Positions 42,553-51,594 of a DNA stretch of 64,000 nt are shown one piece after another (position 1 is the stretch's first letter; each line of letters opens with the position of its first letter). A model generated the notes under the pieces. That model searched no databases and was not told the origin of the DNA. It saw only the letters and a program-made list of their open reading frames with translations. Location of the stretch: NCBI GenBank assembly GCA_018228645.1, contig CP073693.1, forward strand, positions 992,001 to 1,056,000, read 5' to 3'. Made by a program: the position numbers and the translations under genes. The stretch is from Clostridiaceae bacterium Marseille-Q4143 (GTDB lineage: Bacteria; Bacillota; Clostridia; Lachnospirales; Lachnospiraceae).

Positions 42553-44125
42553 GAGCAAACAGAGAATGGAGGCCCGCATTATCAAAGAGCATAAGCAGCA
42601 GGCCCCGGTCACAAAGGCGGACGTATCAGTACAGGTTACGCCGGAGGACGCATTCAACGCCGGGGACTGGATAATGCCGATGAATGACCGCATAGGGCTG
42701 AGAACCCTTGTGAAGCACAGCACCATTCTCCCTCAGTGTATCAGAGCGTACAAGAACAATATCGCCGGTTTCGGTATCGGCGTGAGATATGTTGACGACA
42801 TAGAGGAAACCCCGGAAATGGCGGCAGAGTACAGCAGGGCGGAGGAGATTATCGAGCTGCTGAATATTGAGCAGGACACCAAAGAGGTGTTCGAGGACAT
42901 CATCGAGGCGAGGGAGACCTACGGAGCCGCCTACATTGAGGTTATCCGGGACGTTGCCGGGGACGTGGTTCAGATTGAGTTCATTAAAGACACGCCCTCT
43001 GTTTACAAGACAAAGCCTCTTGAGCCGTACATTGGCTCGATGTACTACCACCACGGGAAAGAGCTTGAGCGTAAGAAACGCTTTTGCAAATACAAGCAGG
43101 AAGTCGGAGGTAAAACGGTCTACTTCAAGGAATTTGGCGACCCTCGAATTATGGATAGGAGAGACGGTAAGTACCTTGAGGAGGGAGAAACCCTCGACCT
43201 GCAATATCAGGCCAACGAGATTATGGAGTTTACCATTGGCACGGAACCATACGGCGAGGTACGCTGGATAGGCCAGACGCTCGGCGTAGACGGCAGCAGG
43301 AAAGCAGAAAACCTCAATAACAACTACTTCGAGAACGGCAGGCATACGCCTCTTATGATTATGATTAAGGGCGGAACACTGACGGACGAGAGTTTTGACA
43401 AGCTGCAGCAGTACATGAACGACATCAAGGGAGAGGCCGGTCAACACGCCTTTATTATCCTTGAGACGGAGAGCAGCGACGGGCGAACAGATTTCGACCA
43501 GCAGGAAAAGCCGGAAATCGAAGTGAAAGACCTTGCGAACATCTTACAGAAAGACGAGCTTTTCCAAGATTACCTCGATAACAACCGCCGCAAGGTGCAG
43601 TCCTCTTTCCAGTTGCCAGACCTTTATGTTGGCTATACGACGGACTTCAACAGAGCGACAGCACAGACGGCGCAGGAGGTCACAGAGGAGCAGGTGTTCC
43701 AGCCGGAGCGTAAGAGCCTCGCATGGGCGATTAACAACCGCCTGCTGAACGGGTATAAGTTCCAGTACGTTGAGGCTTATTTCCTTGAGCCGGACATCAG
43801 CAACCCGGACGACCTCTACAAACTGCTTACCGTCGGCAACAACGCCGGAGGTCTTACCCCGAACCTTGCAAAGAGAATTATTTACAAGGCACTGGGAGAG
43901 GACAGCGAGGACTACCCGGAGAACCCGGACGAGGCAGCATGGGGCGACATTCCGTTGTCTTATAACAAGTCGCAGAGCAGCGGCATGGGATTTGACCTCG
44001 GACAGCTTACCATGAGCCTGCAAAAGCAGATTGAGAAAGCAGCCGGGAACCACGACGACACTGTTGTTGCCGTGATGAAAGAGGTTAAGAGCCTTTTGAA
44101 GCAAATGGATAAGGAGGCGAGCTGA
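42545..44125 (+). CDS. Phage portal protein (XkdE/Mu gp29-like position)
   Basis: A 526-residue protein following terminase. It has the portal-type segments WIMPMNDRIGLRTLVKHSTILPQCIRAYKNNIAGFGI and QLPDLYVGYTTDFNRATAQTAQEVTEEQVFQPERK (crown and stem region), and ends in an acidic coiled segment. It would form the dodecameric ring through which DNA enters the head. Assignment is by position and these patterns. Confidence 0.9.
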   Translation: MAKSKQRMEARIIKEHKQQAPVTKADVSVQVTPEDAFNAGDWIMPMNDRIGLRTLVKHSTILPQCIRAYKNNIAGFGIGVRYVDDIEETPEMAAEYSRAEEIIELLNIEQDTKEVFEDIIEARETYGAAYIEVIRDVAGDVVQIEFIKDTPSVYKTKPLEPYIGSMYYHHGKELERKKRFCKYKQEVGGKTVYFKEFGDPRIMDRRDGKYLEEGETLDLQYQANEIMEFTIGTEPYGEVRWIGQTLGVDGSRKAENLNNNYFENGRHTPLMIMIKGGTLTDESFDKLQQYMNDIKGEAGQHAFIILETESSDGRTDFDQQEKPEIEVKDLANILQKDELFQDYLDNNRRKVQSSFQLPDLYVGYTTDFNRATAQTAQEVTEEQVFQPERKSLAWAINNRLLNGYKFQYVEAYFLEPDISNPDDLYKLLTVGNNAGGLTPNLAKRIIYKALGEDSEDYPENPDEAAWGDIPLSYNKSQSSGMGFDLGQLTMSLQKQIEKAAGNHDDTVVAVMKEVKSLLKQMDKEAS

Positions 44126-44126
44126 T

Positions 44127-45095
44127 ATGTGTTTGAAATGCGGCCCGCTGATTAAAGCCATTGACGCATATATCGAAAAGGCAGACGACGACCTCTCCGA
44201 CGCTCTCAAGGCGGAGGGCTATACCAAAGCGAAAAAGACCGTCAAGTACATTGAGGATATGGAGGACGGCGTTTCGGACGCACTTCTGGACGAGACAGAT
44301 TACATCGTCCGGGAGGCAGAAAAGGCGGTAGACCTCGAAGCCTTTGCAGCGGACATCTGGCCGAAAGTGAAGCTGAACGACGGAGTAAAGGCAAAACTCG
44401 TTGAGGTGTTCAAAGAGCAGTTCGACAAGTTCATGCCGGAATTTGTTGAGGCGTACATCAAGCAGACGGACAGAGGATTGAAGCTGACGCAGGTATCGAA
44501 GCGCACGACAGCATGGATAGAGCGTTGGAGCAGCGACCTCGGAGAGATTATGAAGCTCAACAGCCATAAGGAAATTGAGACCATACTCAAAAAGGGGCTT
44601 GAGAACGGCGACAGCATTGCGACCTTTACCCGTGCCATTCTCGACAGTGGAATACGGGACGAGTATTACAAGGCTCGCAGGGTATCGGTCACGGAGGTTT
44701 TGAGGGCGCACAGCGTAGCACAGCAGGAAGCATTCATGCAGTCCCCGGCGGTTGAGGAGAAGATGTGGAAGCACACCGGGGAATACAGGAACGAACCCCG
44801 ACAGAACCATGTTGATATGGACGGCCAGAGGGTTCCTGTAAATGAGCCTTTCGAGCTGATAGGCGCAGACGGAGGCACATACGAGTGTATGTACCCTCGT
44901 GACCCGTCGTTACCGCCGGAGGAGAGTATCAACTGCCATTGCATTTGCCAGCCGGTAGTCAGTGAGGAAATCCTCGGTCTTTCCCTTGAGGAGCGACAGG
45001 CATTGCAGCAGGAAGCCATTGACGAAATGGACGACGACTGGGAGCGAGAGCTGGACGAGAGAAACAAGGCGAAAGCTGGGATAGAGGAGGAATAG
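44127..45095 (+). CDS. Head morphogenesis protein (Mu F / SPP1 gp7 family)
   Basis: A 322-residue protein with the family's C-terminal motif: WKHTGEYRNEPRQNHVDMDGQRVPVNEPF ... CMYPRDPSLPPEESINCHC. The N terminus MCLKCGP and the helical first half are usual for Clostridia copies. These minor head proteins bind the portal and enter the head in a few copies. It starts two bases after the portal stop. Confidence 0.9.
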   Translation: MCLKCGPLIKAIDAYIEKADDDLSDALKAEGYTKAKKTVKYIEDMEDGVSDALLDETDYIVREAEKAVDLEAFAADIWPKVKLNDGVKAKLVEVFKEQFDKFMPEFVEAYIKQTDRGLKLTQVSKRTTAWIERWSSDLGEIMKLNSHKEIETILKKGLENGDSIATFTRAILDSGIRDEYYKARRVSVTEVLRAHSVAQQEAFMQSPAVEEKMWKHTGEYRNEPRQNHVDMDGQRVPVNEPFELIGADGGTYECMYPRDPSLPPEESINCHCICQPVVSEEILGLSLEERQALQQEAIDEMDDDWERELDERNKAKAGIEEE

Positions 45096-45107
45096 CACTC
45101 TTGCTTT

Positions 45108-45229
45108 CTCAGACGGCGCAGGAGCTTTCAAAACGATACGGGCGGGGAAATTACCGTCTGAACAAATAACGGCGTTTCAGAGCCGTTCAGAGCTTTACAC
45201 GATAAGAGGCAGCGGTGACGCTGCTTTTT
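45108..45229 (+). ncRNA. Structured intergenic region with three hairpins, last one terminator-like
   Basis: Three successive stems: TCAGACGG with CCGTCTGA (about 45108-45156), AACGGC with GCCGTT (about 45167-45186), and a perfect GCAGCG-GTGA-CGCTGC followed by five T (45209-45229). The 170-base gap (45096-45265) is by far the largest in the head genes and has no start codon for the one long open frame. It may attenuate the downstream head and tail genes or yield a small RNA. Confidence 0.5.
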
Positions 45230-45265
45230 ATATTTTCAGAGCCTTTGAAAGGAGGTGAAAAGGGC

Positions 45266-46663
45266 ATGAAAAAGGGCTTAAAGAAAGCCTACGAAATCAC
45301 GGACGCTAAAATCAGTTTTGTTTCACTGGTAGACAAGGCAGCCAATAAGCGTCAGTTCCTTTTGAAGAAAGCGGACGACGGGAAAGCGTCGTTTACGACC
45401 TACGGCAGAATTATCAAGGCGGACGCTGAGAGCCACTATGTTACCGGCATTGTGTACGAACCTATGGAGGAGGACAGCCACGGCAACTACATGACCGAGG
45501 AGGAAATCACCAAAGCGGCGTACTGGTTTGCAAAGAACGGCGACAAGGTGGACTTGCAGCACAGTTTTGATGTTTTGGACGGAGCAACCGTCGTTGAGAA
45601 CTGGATTGCGAAAGCGGATTTTGAAATCGACGGCGAGACAATCCGAAAGGGAACATGGCTTATGACCGTTGAGGTAACGGACGAGAGCGTGTGGGAAGCC
45701 ATTGAAAAGGGCGACATCACAGGCTTTAGCATGGGCGGCGTTGGAAATTACAGTGAGGAGGACGTTGAGTTGGACGAAGTGACAAAGCAGGCAGCAGGCA
45801 GCTCGAAAAAAGGGCTGTTGAAACAGTTGGCGGCGGCATTGGGTGTCAATGTCGTGGAAAAGGGTGCTATGGCGGAGCTTTACGAGGAGCGCAGCAAGGG
45901 CAGTCTTTTTTGGAACGCCTTTAACTCCCTTGAGGAGATTTTATACAAGTATGACCCGATTACGGGACGCTGGCAGTATGAAGCGAACGAGGACAAGGTG
46001 CGTGAGTGCCTTGAGGATTTTGTTTCTATCATCACCAGCATTCTTACCGGGAAAGAAAGTATCACGAAAGCCATTGAAGCTGACCGCCCGGAGGGGATTG
46101 AAAAGGCCGGTAAGAAAATGAGCACCAAGAACAAGGATACCTTGTCGGGCATTTATGAAAGCCTCGGCACATTCCTTAAAGAGTTCGACGACCCGGAGGA
46201 GAACCCGGACGATGAAAAGAATAAATCCAAAGAGGACGAGACCGGGGCAGCGGACGACAAAACCAAAAAGAAAGACGAGGAGGACAAAGAAGTGACTAAA
46301 CAGGAAGTTGAAGCGATTGTTACAAAGTCCCTTGAGGCTGCTATCGCAAAGGCTATGGGCGCAGGCGAGGTGGACGACAAGGGCGAGGCCGCAGCACAGG
46401 CGCAGGCTGCAGGCGTTGAGAAGTCCGAGGAGCTTACCCCGGAGAGTATCGACGCAATGGTACAGGCAGCCGTAGAAAAGGCTCTCAAGCCGCAGGAGGA
46501 GCCTCATGTTACTACCGAGCAGGTGCAGAACATGATTACCAAAGCGGTTGAGAACGCTACCGCCTCTGTTCTGAAAAGCAGAGGACTTCCGAGCAATTTC
46601 AACGGTGACGGAAGCGTACAGAAGTCCGCAGGTGAGGAACATTACCTGCACGGCATTCTCTAA
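45266..46663 (+). CDS. XkdF-type putative prohead serine protease/scaffold
   Basis: A 465-residue protein. The first 190 residues match the XkdF family (KKAYEITDAKISFVSLVDKAANKRQFLLKKAD, DSHGNYMTEEEITKAAYWFAKNG, LQHSFDVLDGATVVENWIAKADFEI, WLMTVEVTDESVWEAIEKGDITGFSMGG), thought to be the prohead protease with His/Ser in the HSFD and FSMGG segments. The rest is Glu/Lys/Ala-rich coiled coil and ends like a scaffold, so protease and scaffold are joined. ATG 45266 has AAAGGAGGTG upstream, preferred over 45215. Confidence 0.85.
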   Translation: MKKGLKKAYEITDAKISFVSLVDKAANKRQFLLKKADDGKASFTTYGRIIKADAESHYVTGIVYEPMEEDSHGNYMTEEEITKAAYWFAKNGDKVDLQHSFDVLDGATVVENWIAKADFEIDGETIRKGTWLMTVEVTDESVWEAIEKGDITGFSMGGVGNYSEEDVELDEVTKQAAGSSKKGLLKQLAAALGVNVVEKGAMAELYEERSKGSLFWNAFNSLEEILYKYDPITGRWQYEANEDKVRECLEDFVSIITSILTGKESITKAIEADRPEGIEKAGKKMSTKNKDTLSGIYESLGTFLKEFDDPEENPDDEKNKSKEDETGAADDKTKKKDEEDKEVTKQEVEAIVTKSLEAAIAKAMGAGEVDDKGEAAAQAQAAGVEKSEELTPESIDAMVQAAVEKALKPQEEPHVTTEQVQNMITKAVENATASVLKSRGLPSNFNGDGSVQKSAGEEHYLHGIL

Positions 46664-46689
46664 TACAACACAAGGAGGAAAAACAGAAT

Positions 46690-47736
46690 ATGAACAGCAA
46701 CAGCACAATCATCAGAAAAGCGGCCATTTCCACTGGTTCGCTCACTTCCGGGCTGCTTAACCCGGAACAGGCCCGAAAGTTCATTCAGCAGACTTTCGAT
46801 GCTACCAACCTCGGCGGCCTTATCCGCCATGAGCAGCGTACTGCAAAGACTGGCGAAATCGACAAGATTGGTATTGCCAGCCGTATTGTCCGTAAAAAGA
46901 CAGAGAACGCAGACGACGGCTATCGTGCAGGCGTAAACACTTCCCAGATTGAATATGCGACTACCGCTATTCGTTTGCCGTGGGAAATCACTGAGGAGAG
47001 CCTGCGTGAGAACATCGAGGGCCAGAACCTCGAAAAGATTATCACCGACCTTATGACCGCACAGCTCGGTGTTGACCTTGAGGACTTGTACCTCAACGGC
47101 AACGAGGGTACCGGCACGGCAAAGGCGTTCTCCACTACGGAGACTTACAAGGCCGGTGACACTGTAACTTACAACGGCAGCGTCTATGAGTTCCAGAAAG
47201 CACACGCAGCAGGCGCATGGAATGACGGGGACGTAAGAGAAATCGGCGAGGCCGGTGATGTTGATTTCCTTAAAATCAACGACGGCTGGCTCAAGCAGAT
47301 TGGCAACGGCGGCCACGTTCTTGATGTTTCCACTCAGAGCGATATGAGCCTCGATATGTTCTACAAGGCACTTGGCTCCATTCCGAACAAGTACAACAAC
47401 GGCAAGCTCCGCTGGCTCATGTCTCCTAAGAGAGCGCAGGAGTGGGAGCTGTTCCTGCTTAACAAGGTTGTCAATGCAGGCGGCGCAGTGCCGGAGAGTG
47501 TTTACAACAGCCCGGCCCGTATTCCGACTGTTGAATGCCCGTCTCTTTCCGATGACCGCATTCTGCTTACCGACCCGAAGAACCTTATCGTCGTAAACAC
47601 TTACGATGTGAAGATTCGCAAGACCACAGAGGGCAAGGAAGCAATCATGCAGGATAAGCGTTTCTACGTTACCCATTTGGACTACGACCCGATTATCGAG
47701 GAGCTGGACGCTACTGCCATGATTAAGCTGAAATAA
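46690..47736 (+). CDS. Major capsid protein with a carbohydrate-binding-like insertion
   Basis: A 348-residue major capsid protein of the XkdG/YqbE position: ATNLGGLIRHEQRTAKTGEIDKIGIASRIV, WEITEESLRENIEGQNLEKIITDLMTAQLGVDLEDLYLNGNEG, and the P-domain-like end. Between about residues 147 and 190 a small segment, YKAGDTVTYNGSVYEF...HAAGAWNDGDVREI, has the pattern of CBM5/12-like modules (aromatic-GD-V-YNG-Y...W). Such modules occur on phage tails and bind chitin- or mucin-like glycans; here one would be displayed on the head. AGGAGG precedes ATG. Confidence 0.88.
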   Translation: MNSNSTIIRKAAISTGSLTSGLLNPEQARKFIQQTFDATNLGGLIRHEQRTAKTGEIDKIGIASRIVRKKTENADDGYRAGVNTSQIEYATTAIRLPWEITEESLRENIEGQNLEKIITDLMTAQLGVDLEDLYLNGNEGTGTAKAFSTTETYKAGDTVTYNGSVYEFQKAHAAGAWNDGDVREIGEAGDVDFLKINDGWLKQIGNGGHVLDVSTQSDMSLDMFYKALGSIPNKYNNGKLRWLMSPKRAQEWELFLLNKVVNAGGAVPESVYNSPARIPTVECPSLSDDRILLTDPKNLIVVNTYDVKIRKTTEGKEAIMQDKRFYVTHLDYDPIIEELDATAMIKLK

Positions 47737-47749
47737 GGAGGGCTGGCCT

Positions 47750-48145
47750 ATGTATCATTTGAGACTTATTAAAGCCCTCTCTTACAGCGGCCTCGTAAGC
47801 GCAACACAGAAGAACCCGGACACCTTTACGGAGGATAAGGCTATTGCGGACGACGCAGTAGCCTCCGGCTATTTCACACTGGTTGAGAGCGAGGCAGAGG
47901 AGGAGCAGCAGGAGGCCAAGTACCACCTCGATAAGGCGCAGCTCGACGAAATGAAGTTTGACGACCTCAAGAAACTGGCGGCTGACATGGGTATCGACAT
48001 TACCGGCATTAAGAAGAAAGCCGACCTTGTGGACGCTATCGCAGCCGTTGAAGTTGAACCGGGAGAGCCGGTGGACGATGAAAACGAGGTTGACTACGGC
48101 GAGGACGCAGGCAGCCCGACCATGATTGAGCTGCAGGAGCAGTAA
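47750..48145 (+). CDS. YqbF-like protein with HeH/SAP-type domain
   Basis: A 131-residue protein. The N terminus (MYHLRLIKALSYSGLVSATQKNPDTFTEDKAIADDAVASGYFTLVE) and a C-terminal LEM/HeH/SAP-like helix-extended-loop-helix (MKFDDLKKLAADMGIDITGIKKKADLVDAIAAVE) give the YqbF architecture of the Bacillus skin prophage. It is the usual gene after the capsid gene. The HeH motif suggests nucleic acid or protein binding. Confidence 0.75.
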   Translation: MYHLRLIKALSYSGLVSATQKNPDTFTEDKAIADDAVASGYFTLVESEAEEEQQEAKYHLDKAQLDEMKFDDLKKLAADMGIDITGIKKKADLVDAIAAVEVEPGEPVDDENEVDYGEDAGSPTMIELQEQ

Positions 48146-48159
48146 CAGGAGGTGCAGGC

Positions 48160-48543
48160 ATGGCAGACAGACCGTGGGTTACACCAGACGAGGTAAGGGA
48201 ATATTCCGAGATACCAGCGGTTCAGAAGCGCAGCGACGCAAGGCTCACGGTGGATATTGCGAGAGCGGAGCAGTATATCATCACATATACGCACAATTCA
48301 TTCAAGGACATGGAGGAAGTTCCGCAGGCGGTCAAGACGGCAGTTCTTATACTGGCGGAGGCTTACGCTCACAATGCCATTGTCGCAGCCAAAGAGGTAA
48401 AGTCGGAGACATTCGACGATTACAGCTACACCGCAGAGTCCACGCAGATAAGCGTAGAGGCGTTAGACCTCGCCGCCCTGCTGGACGACTTTGTTATCAC
48501 GGAGCCGAGAAACGGCGTAACACTTCGCATGAGGAAATTGTAG
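48160..48543 (+). CDS. Head-tail connector (YqbG/DUF3199-like)
   Basis: A 127-residue, mainly helical protein (WVTPDEVREYSEIPAVQKRSDARLTVDIARAEQYIITYTHNSF) in the gp6/YqbG connector slot. AGGAGG precedes ATG. It would bind below the portal ring. Confidence 0.8.
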   Translation: MADRPWVTPDEVREYSEIPAVQKRSDARLTVDIARAEQYIITYTHNSFKDMEEVPQAVKTAVLILAEAYAHNAIVAAKEVKSETFDDYSYTAESTQISVEALDLAALLDDFVITEPRNGVTLRMRKL

Positions 48544-48554
48544 GGAGGTGTTGA

Positions 48555-48920
48555 ATGAGTTTAGAGAACCTTTTGAACCACACCTGCAATATTTATCACG
48601 CAAGGGAGGAGCAGAAATCACCCGGTTACGGGTTGCCTGCCTCTCCCTCTTTTTATTACCCGGAGGAGCCGGACGTTGCGGAGCAGGAGTGCCACTTCGG
48701 AGTACGCTCACAGAGCGTCACTATCACGCAGACGCAGCCGGTAAACATCATGGACGCAAAGATAAAGCTCACACTTCCAATCGGGGCAGACATTCGCCTA
48801 AACGACAAGATTGTGGACTGCAAAACCGGGCTTGAGTACACGGCAGAGCAGCCCGTCGATGTAAGAGGACATCACCTATTCGCCTATATCAAGAAGATTG
48901 GGGAGGAGAAGATGTTATGA
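48555..48920 (+). CDS. Head closure protein (YqbH/DUF3599-like)
   Basis: A 121-residue beta-rich protein (LLNHTCNIYHAREEQKSPGYG ... VTITQTQPVNIMDAKIKLTLPIGADIRLNDKIVDCKTGLEYTAEQP) in the YqbH slot, the stopper or head-closure component. GGGAGGTG precedes ATG; it overlaps the next gene by four bases. Confidence 0.78.
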   Translation: MSLENLLNHTCNIYHAREEQKSPGYGLPASPSFYYPEEPDVAEQECHFGVRSQSVTITQTQPVNIMDAKIKLTLPIGADIRLNDKIVDCKTGLEYTAEQPVDVRGHHLFAYIKKIGEEKML

Positions 48921-49432
48921 GCAGGGTAGACATCGACATGACAGAGTTCAAAGAGTTTTTCGGGAAAATGGAGCAGTTTGCGAAAGGGCAATTCAAAGAG
49001 GAGCTTATCGAGTATGTAGATACGATAGGCTTTGATTTTTTGCGGGTTGTGCAGGACGAAATCGTGCGCCGCAAGGTAATCGACACAAGGTTGTTGCTCG
49101 CCAGCTTTGAAAAAGGCAGCGCAGGCAACATTTGGGAGATTGCCGACGGAGGGCTGACGCTGGAAGTCGGAACCAACGTGGAGTATGCGACATACGTTCA
49201 CGACGGACACTGGACGAACAGCAAGGGCGTAGCGCAGCGGTGGGTTCCCGGCTACTGGGAGGGAGACCGCTTCATATACGACCCGGCAGCAAAGACAGGT
49301 ATGTTGCTGAAACAGAAGTGGGTAAAAGGCAATCCATACTTTGACAGCGCAATCCGTATCTACAACAAAATTTTTCAAGCCAGCCTTGAGGTCAAGCTGG
49401 AAGAATGGCTCGACAAGTATCTTGGCGGCTGA
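48917..49432 (+). CDS. HK97 gp10-like neck protein
   Basis: A 171-residue protein with the gp10/YqbI pattern: FKEFFGKMEQFAKGQFKEELIEYVDTIGFDFLRVVQDEIVRRKVIDTRLLLASF, LEVGTNVEYATYVHDGHWTNSKG and a C-terminal helix. It probably joins head and tail. Start overlaps the previous stop. Confidence 0.82.
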   Translation: MSRVDIDMTEFKEFFGKMEQFAKGQFKEELIEYVDTIGFDFLRVVQDEIVRRKVIDTRLLLASFEKGSAGNIWEIADGGLTLEVGTNVEYATYVHDGHWTNSKGVAQRWVPGYWEGDRFIYDPAAKTGMLLKQKWVKGNPYFDSAIRIYNKIFQASLEVKLEEWLDKYLGG

Positions 49433-49446
49433 TAGGAGGCGGGAAA

Positions 49447-50007
49447 GTGCTTGAGCAGGAATTAGCAAGCATTATCAAATTCACGCTCGACAGAGCAGGA
49501 AACCCGTCGCCGTACTACTGGAACGTGCAGGAGAACTTCTGCGTACCAGCGACATATTTTCCTACGCCGGAGATTATGACAGGAGGAGAAACGCTACGGA
49601 CGTATTCTATGGACTACGCATGGTATATCATGTTTTTCCACCATACGGCGCAGGAGGCGTATGCTCTTGGGCTTTCAGTTCTTACGGCGATTAAGGGCAG
49701 CAGGAACCTCATACCGCTCATAACGGAAACGGGAGAGCCGACAGGAGGGAAACTGCGAATAGACGACCCCTCGCTCAAGATTTTGGACGACGGGGCCGCA
49801 CAACTTACGCTGAATTGGAGGAGCCGCAGGCCGTATGACATGACCGAGGCGACAAAAATGCAGACGTTTGAGGTGGAGGGCTGGAAGAACCCGGATATTT
49901 ACATCGAGAGAGTAATACCGGCGGCCTTTGCAGAGGCTATCACGCATTGCAAGACCATGTACCCGACACCGCCACAAAACGCCGGGACACTACCCGGCAA
50001 ACCATAA
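49447..50007 (+). CDS. Tail terminator/completion protein (YqbJ-like)
   Basis: A 186-residue protein from a GTG with TAGGAGG upstream; the frame opens earlier (49405) but within the previous gene. Segments PSPYYWNVQENFCVPATYFP and YAWYIMFFHHTAQEAYALGLSVLTAIKGSRNLIPLI are as in YqbJ-type proteins, which close the tail tube next to the neck. Confidence 0.7.
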   Translation: MLEQELASIIKFTLDRAGNPSPYYWNVQENFCVPATYFPTPEIMTGGETLRTYSMDYAWYIMFFHHTAQEAYALGLSVLTAIKGSRNLIPLITETGEPTGGKLRIDDPSLKILDDGAAQLTLNWRSRRPYDMTEATKMQTFEVEGWKNPDIYIERVIPAAFAEAITHCKTMYPTPPQNAGTLPGKP

Positions 50008-50019
50008 GGAGGAGCTTTT

Positions 50020-50241
50020 ATGGCACAGAAAGACACGACAGCCGGAGTAACCGAGGAGAAAACCACCGAAAAAGCGGTAGCTCCAAAGTTCCCGGTGGAG
50101 AAACTGGCTGCGCATTGCAGGCAGCTTTTTGGCGTTTCCTCTTGCACCTTTGCAGGGGCGACGCAGGGCATGACGGGAGAGTACACCGTCGAAGAAATGA
50201 AAGCGCACATCAAAAAATGGTGCGGACAGGAGGTTAAGTAA
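50020..50241 (+). CDS. Small phage protein before the sheath gene
   Basis: A 73-residue protein. After a Thr/Glu-rich start, a short domain (FPVEKLAAHCRQLFGVSSCTFAGATQGMTGEYTVEEMKAHIKKWCGQEV) recurs in this place in Clostridia PBSX-like phages. Its stop directly abuts the sheath start. Function not known. Confidence 0.7.
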   Translation: MAQKDTTAGVTEEKTTEKAVAPKFPVEKLAAHCRQLFGVSSCTFAGATQGMTGEYTVEEMKAHIKKWCGQEVK

Positions 50242-51579
50242 ATGGCAGGAGGAACATTCGACAAGCAGGTTGGTAAAGAGCGTCCGGGTACTTATATCAA
50301 CTTCCAGAGCGGCAAGCACGACACCGTAGGCGGCAGTGACCGTGGTATCGTCATTATCCCGCTCAAGAACCACAATTACGGCCCGAAAGGGGAGTTTATC
50401 ACCCTTACGGCAGCAGCCCCGGACGCTGCGTATGCGAAGCTGGGTTACAGCATTTACGACAGCGACGACAATCGCCAGATGTTGCTTATCCGTGAGGCAT
50501 TCAAGAAAGCAGCAACGGTCATTGTTTACCGTGTGAACGGCGGAACCGAAGCGAAAGTAACCGCTGCGCCGATTACTGCGAAAGCAAAATATCCCGGCAC
50601 AAGAGGCAATAAGTTCAGCTTTACCGTTTCCGAGAACCCGGTAGAGGGCTTTGACGTACAGGTAAACCTCGCAGGCAGCAAGGTAGCGGAGTACACCGGC
50701 CTCAAGACCGTAGAGGAACTTGTAGCGCAGGATTGCGAGTATATCACATTCAGCGGTACCGGCGCACTGGTTAAGAATGCCGGGGCGAACCTTACCGGCG
50801 GAACCGACGTAACCGTGCAGAACTCCGATGTAACGGCGTTCCTTGACGCAAGCGAGGGCGTGAAGTTCAACTGCATGGGCTTCCCGTTCACGGAAGCAGC
50901 TCTGCAGGCAGCAGCCAAGACCAAAATCAAGTACATTCGTGAGAACATCGGAAAGGGTGTTCAGATTGCTATGCCGAATACGACCTCTGGCGATTATGAG
51001 GGCGTTATCAATGTTACCAACGGCGTAACGGTTGACGGCGTTGACCTCACAGCGGAGGAGGCTTGCGCTTGGGTTGCAGCAGCGACGGCAGCAGCAAAGA
51101 ATACACAGAGCAACACCTACGTCGAGTACGACGGCGCAACCGCTGTCGTGGGTGCAAAAACTCACGAGGAAGCAGTAGCGGCTATCAAGAACGGCGAGTT
51201 TTTCTTCTCCGTAAGCGAGGAGAGCAAAGTCGTTGTTGAGTATGACATCAACAGCCTTGTGAGCTTCAAGGACGGCAAGGACAAGTCCTACCGTAAGAAC
51301 AGGGTTATCCGTGTATTTGATACTTTCGGAGAGGCTTTACAGCTCAACTTCCCTCCGAACAAATATGACAACGACCCGGACGGCTGGGACATCATGGAGG
51401 GCATTGGCCGCTCGCTCTTGAAGAAATTCAGAGACGCAGGAGCTATCAAGAACGTAGACCTCGACAACGACTTTCTTGTTGACAGAGAGCTTTCCGAGGG
51501 GGACGAGACCTACTTCAACGTCGGCCTCGAACCCGTTGACAGCTCCGAGAAAATCTACTTCACGGTCACTACACGATAA
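50242..51579 (+). CDS. Tail sheath protein (XkdK/YqbK)
   Basis: A 445-residue contractile tail sheath. The N terminus (RPGTYINFQSGKHDTVGGSDRGIVIIPLKNHNYGP) and C terminus (DTFGEALQLNFPPNKYDNDPDGWDIMEGIGRSLLKKFRDAGAIKN) follow the XkdK family; the strands at both ends knit sheath subunits together. Its presence shows a myovirus-type tail. Confidence 0.95.
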   Translation: MAGGTFDKQVGKERPGTYINFQSGKHDTVGGSDRGIVIIPLKNHNYGPKGEFITLTAAAPDAAYAKLGYSIYDSDDNRQMLLIREAFKKAATVIVYRVNGGTEAKVTAAPITAKAKYPGTRGNKFSFTVSENPVEGFDVQVNLAGSKVAEYTGLKTVEELVAQDCEYITFSGTGALVKNAGANLTGGTDVTVQNSDVTAFLDASEGVKFNCMGFPFTEAALQAAAKTKIKYIRENIGKGVQIAMPNTTSGDYEGVINVTNGVTVDGVDLTAEEACAWVAAATAAAKNTQSNTYVEYDGATAVVGAKTHEEAVAAIKNGEFFFSVSEESKVVVEYDINSLVSFKDGKDKSYRKNRVIRVFDTFGEALQLNFPPNKYDNDPDGWDIMEGIGRSLLKKFRDAGAIKNVDLDNDFLVDRELSEGDETYFNVGLEPVDSSEKIYFTVTTR

Positions 51580-51594
51580 GGAGGATAAGCGGAT

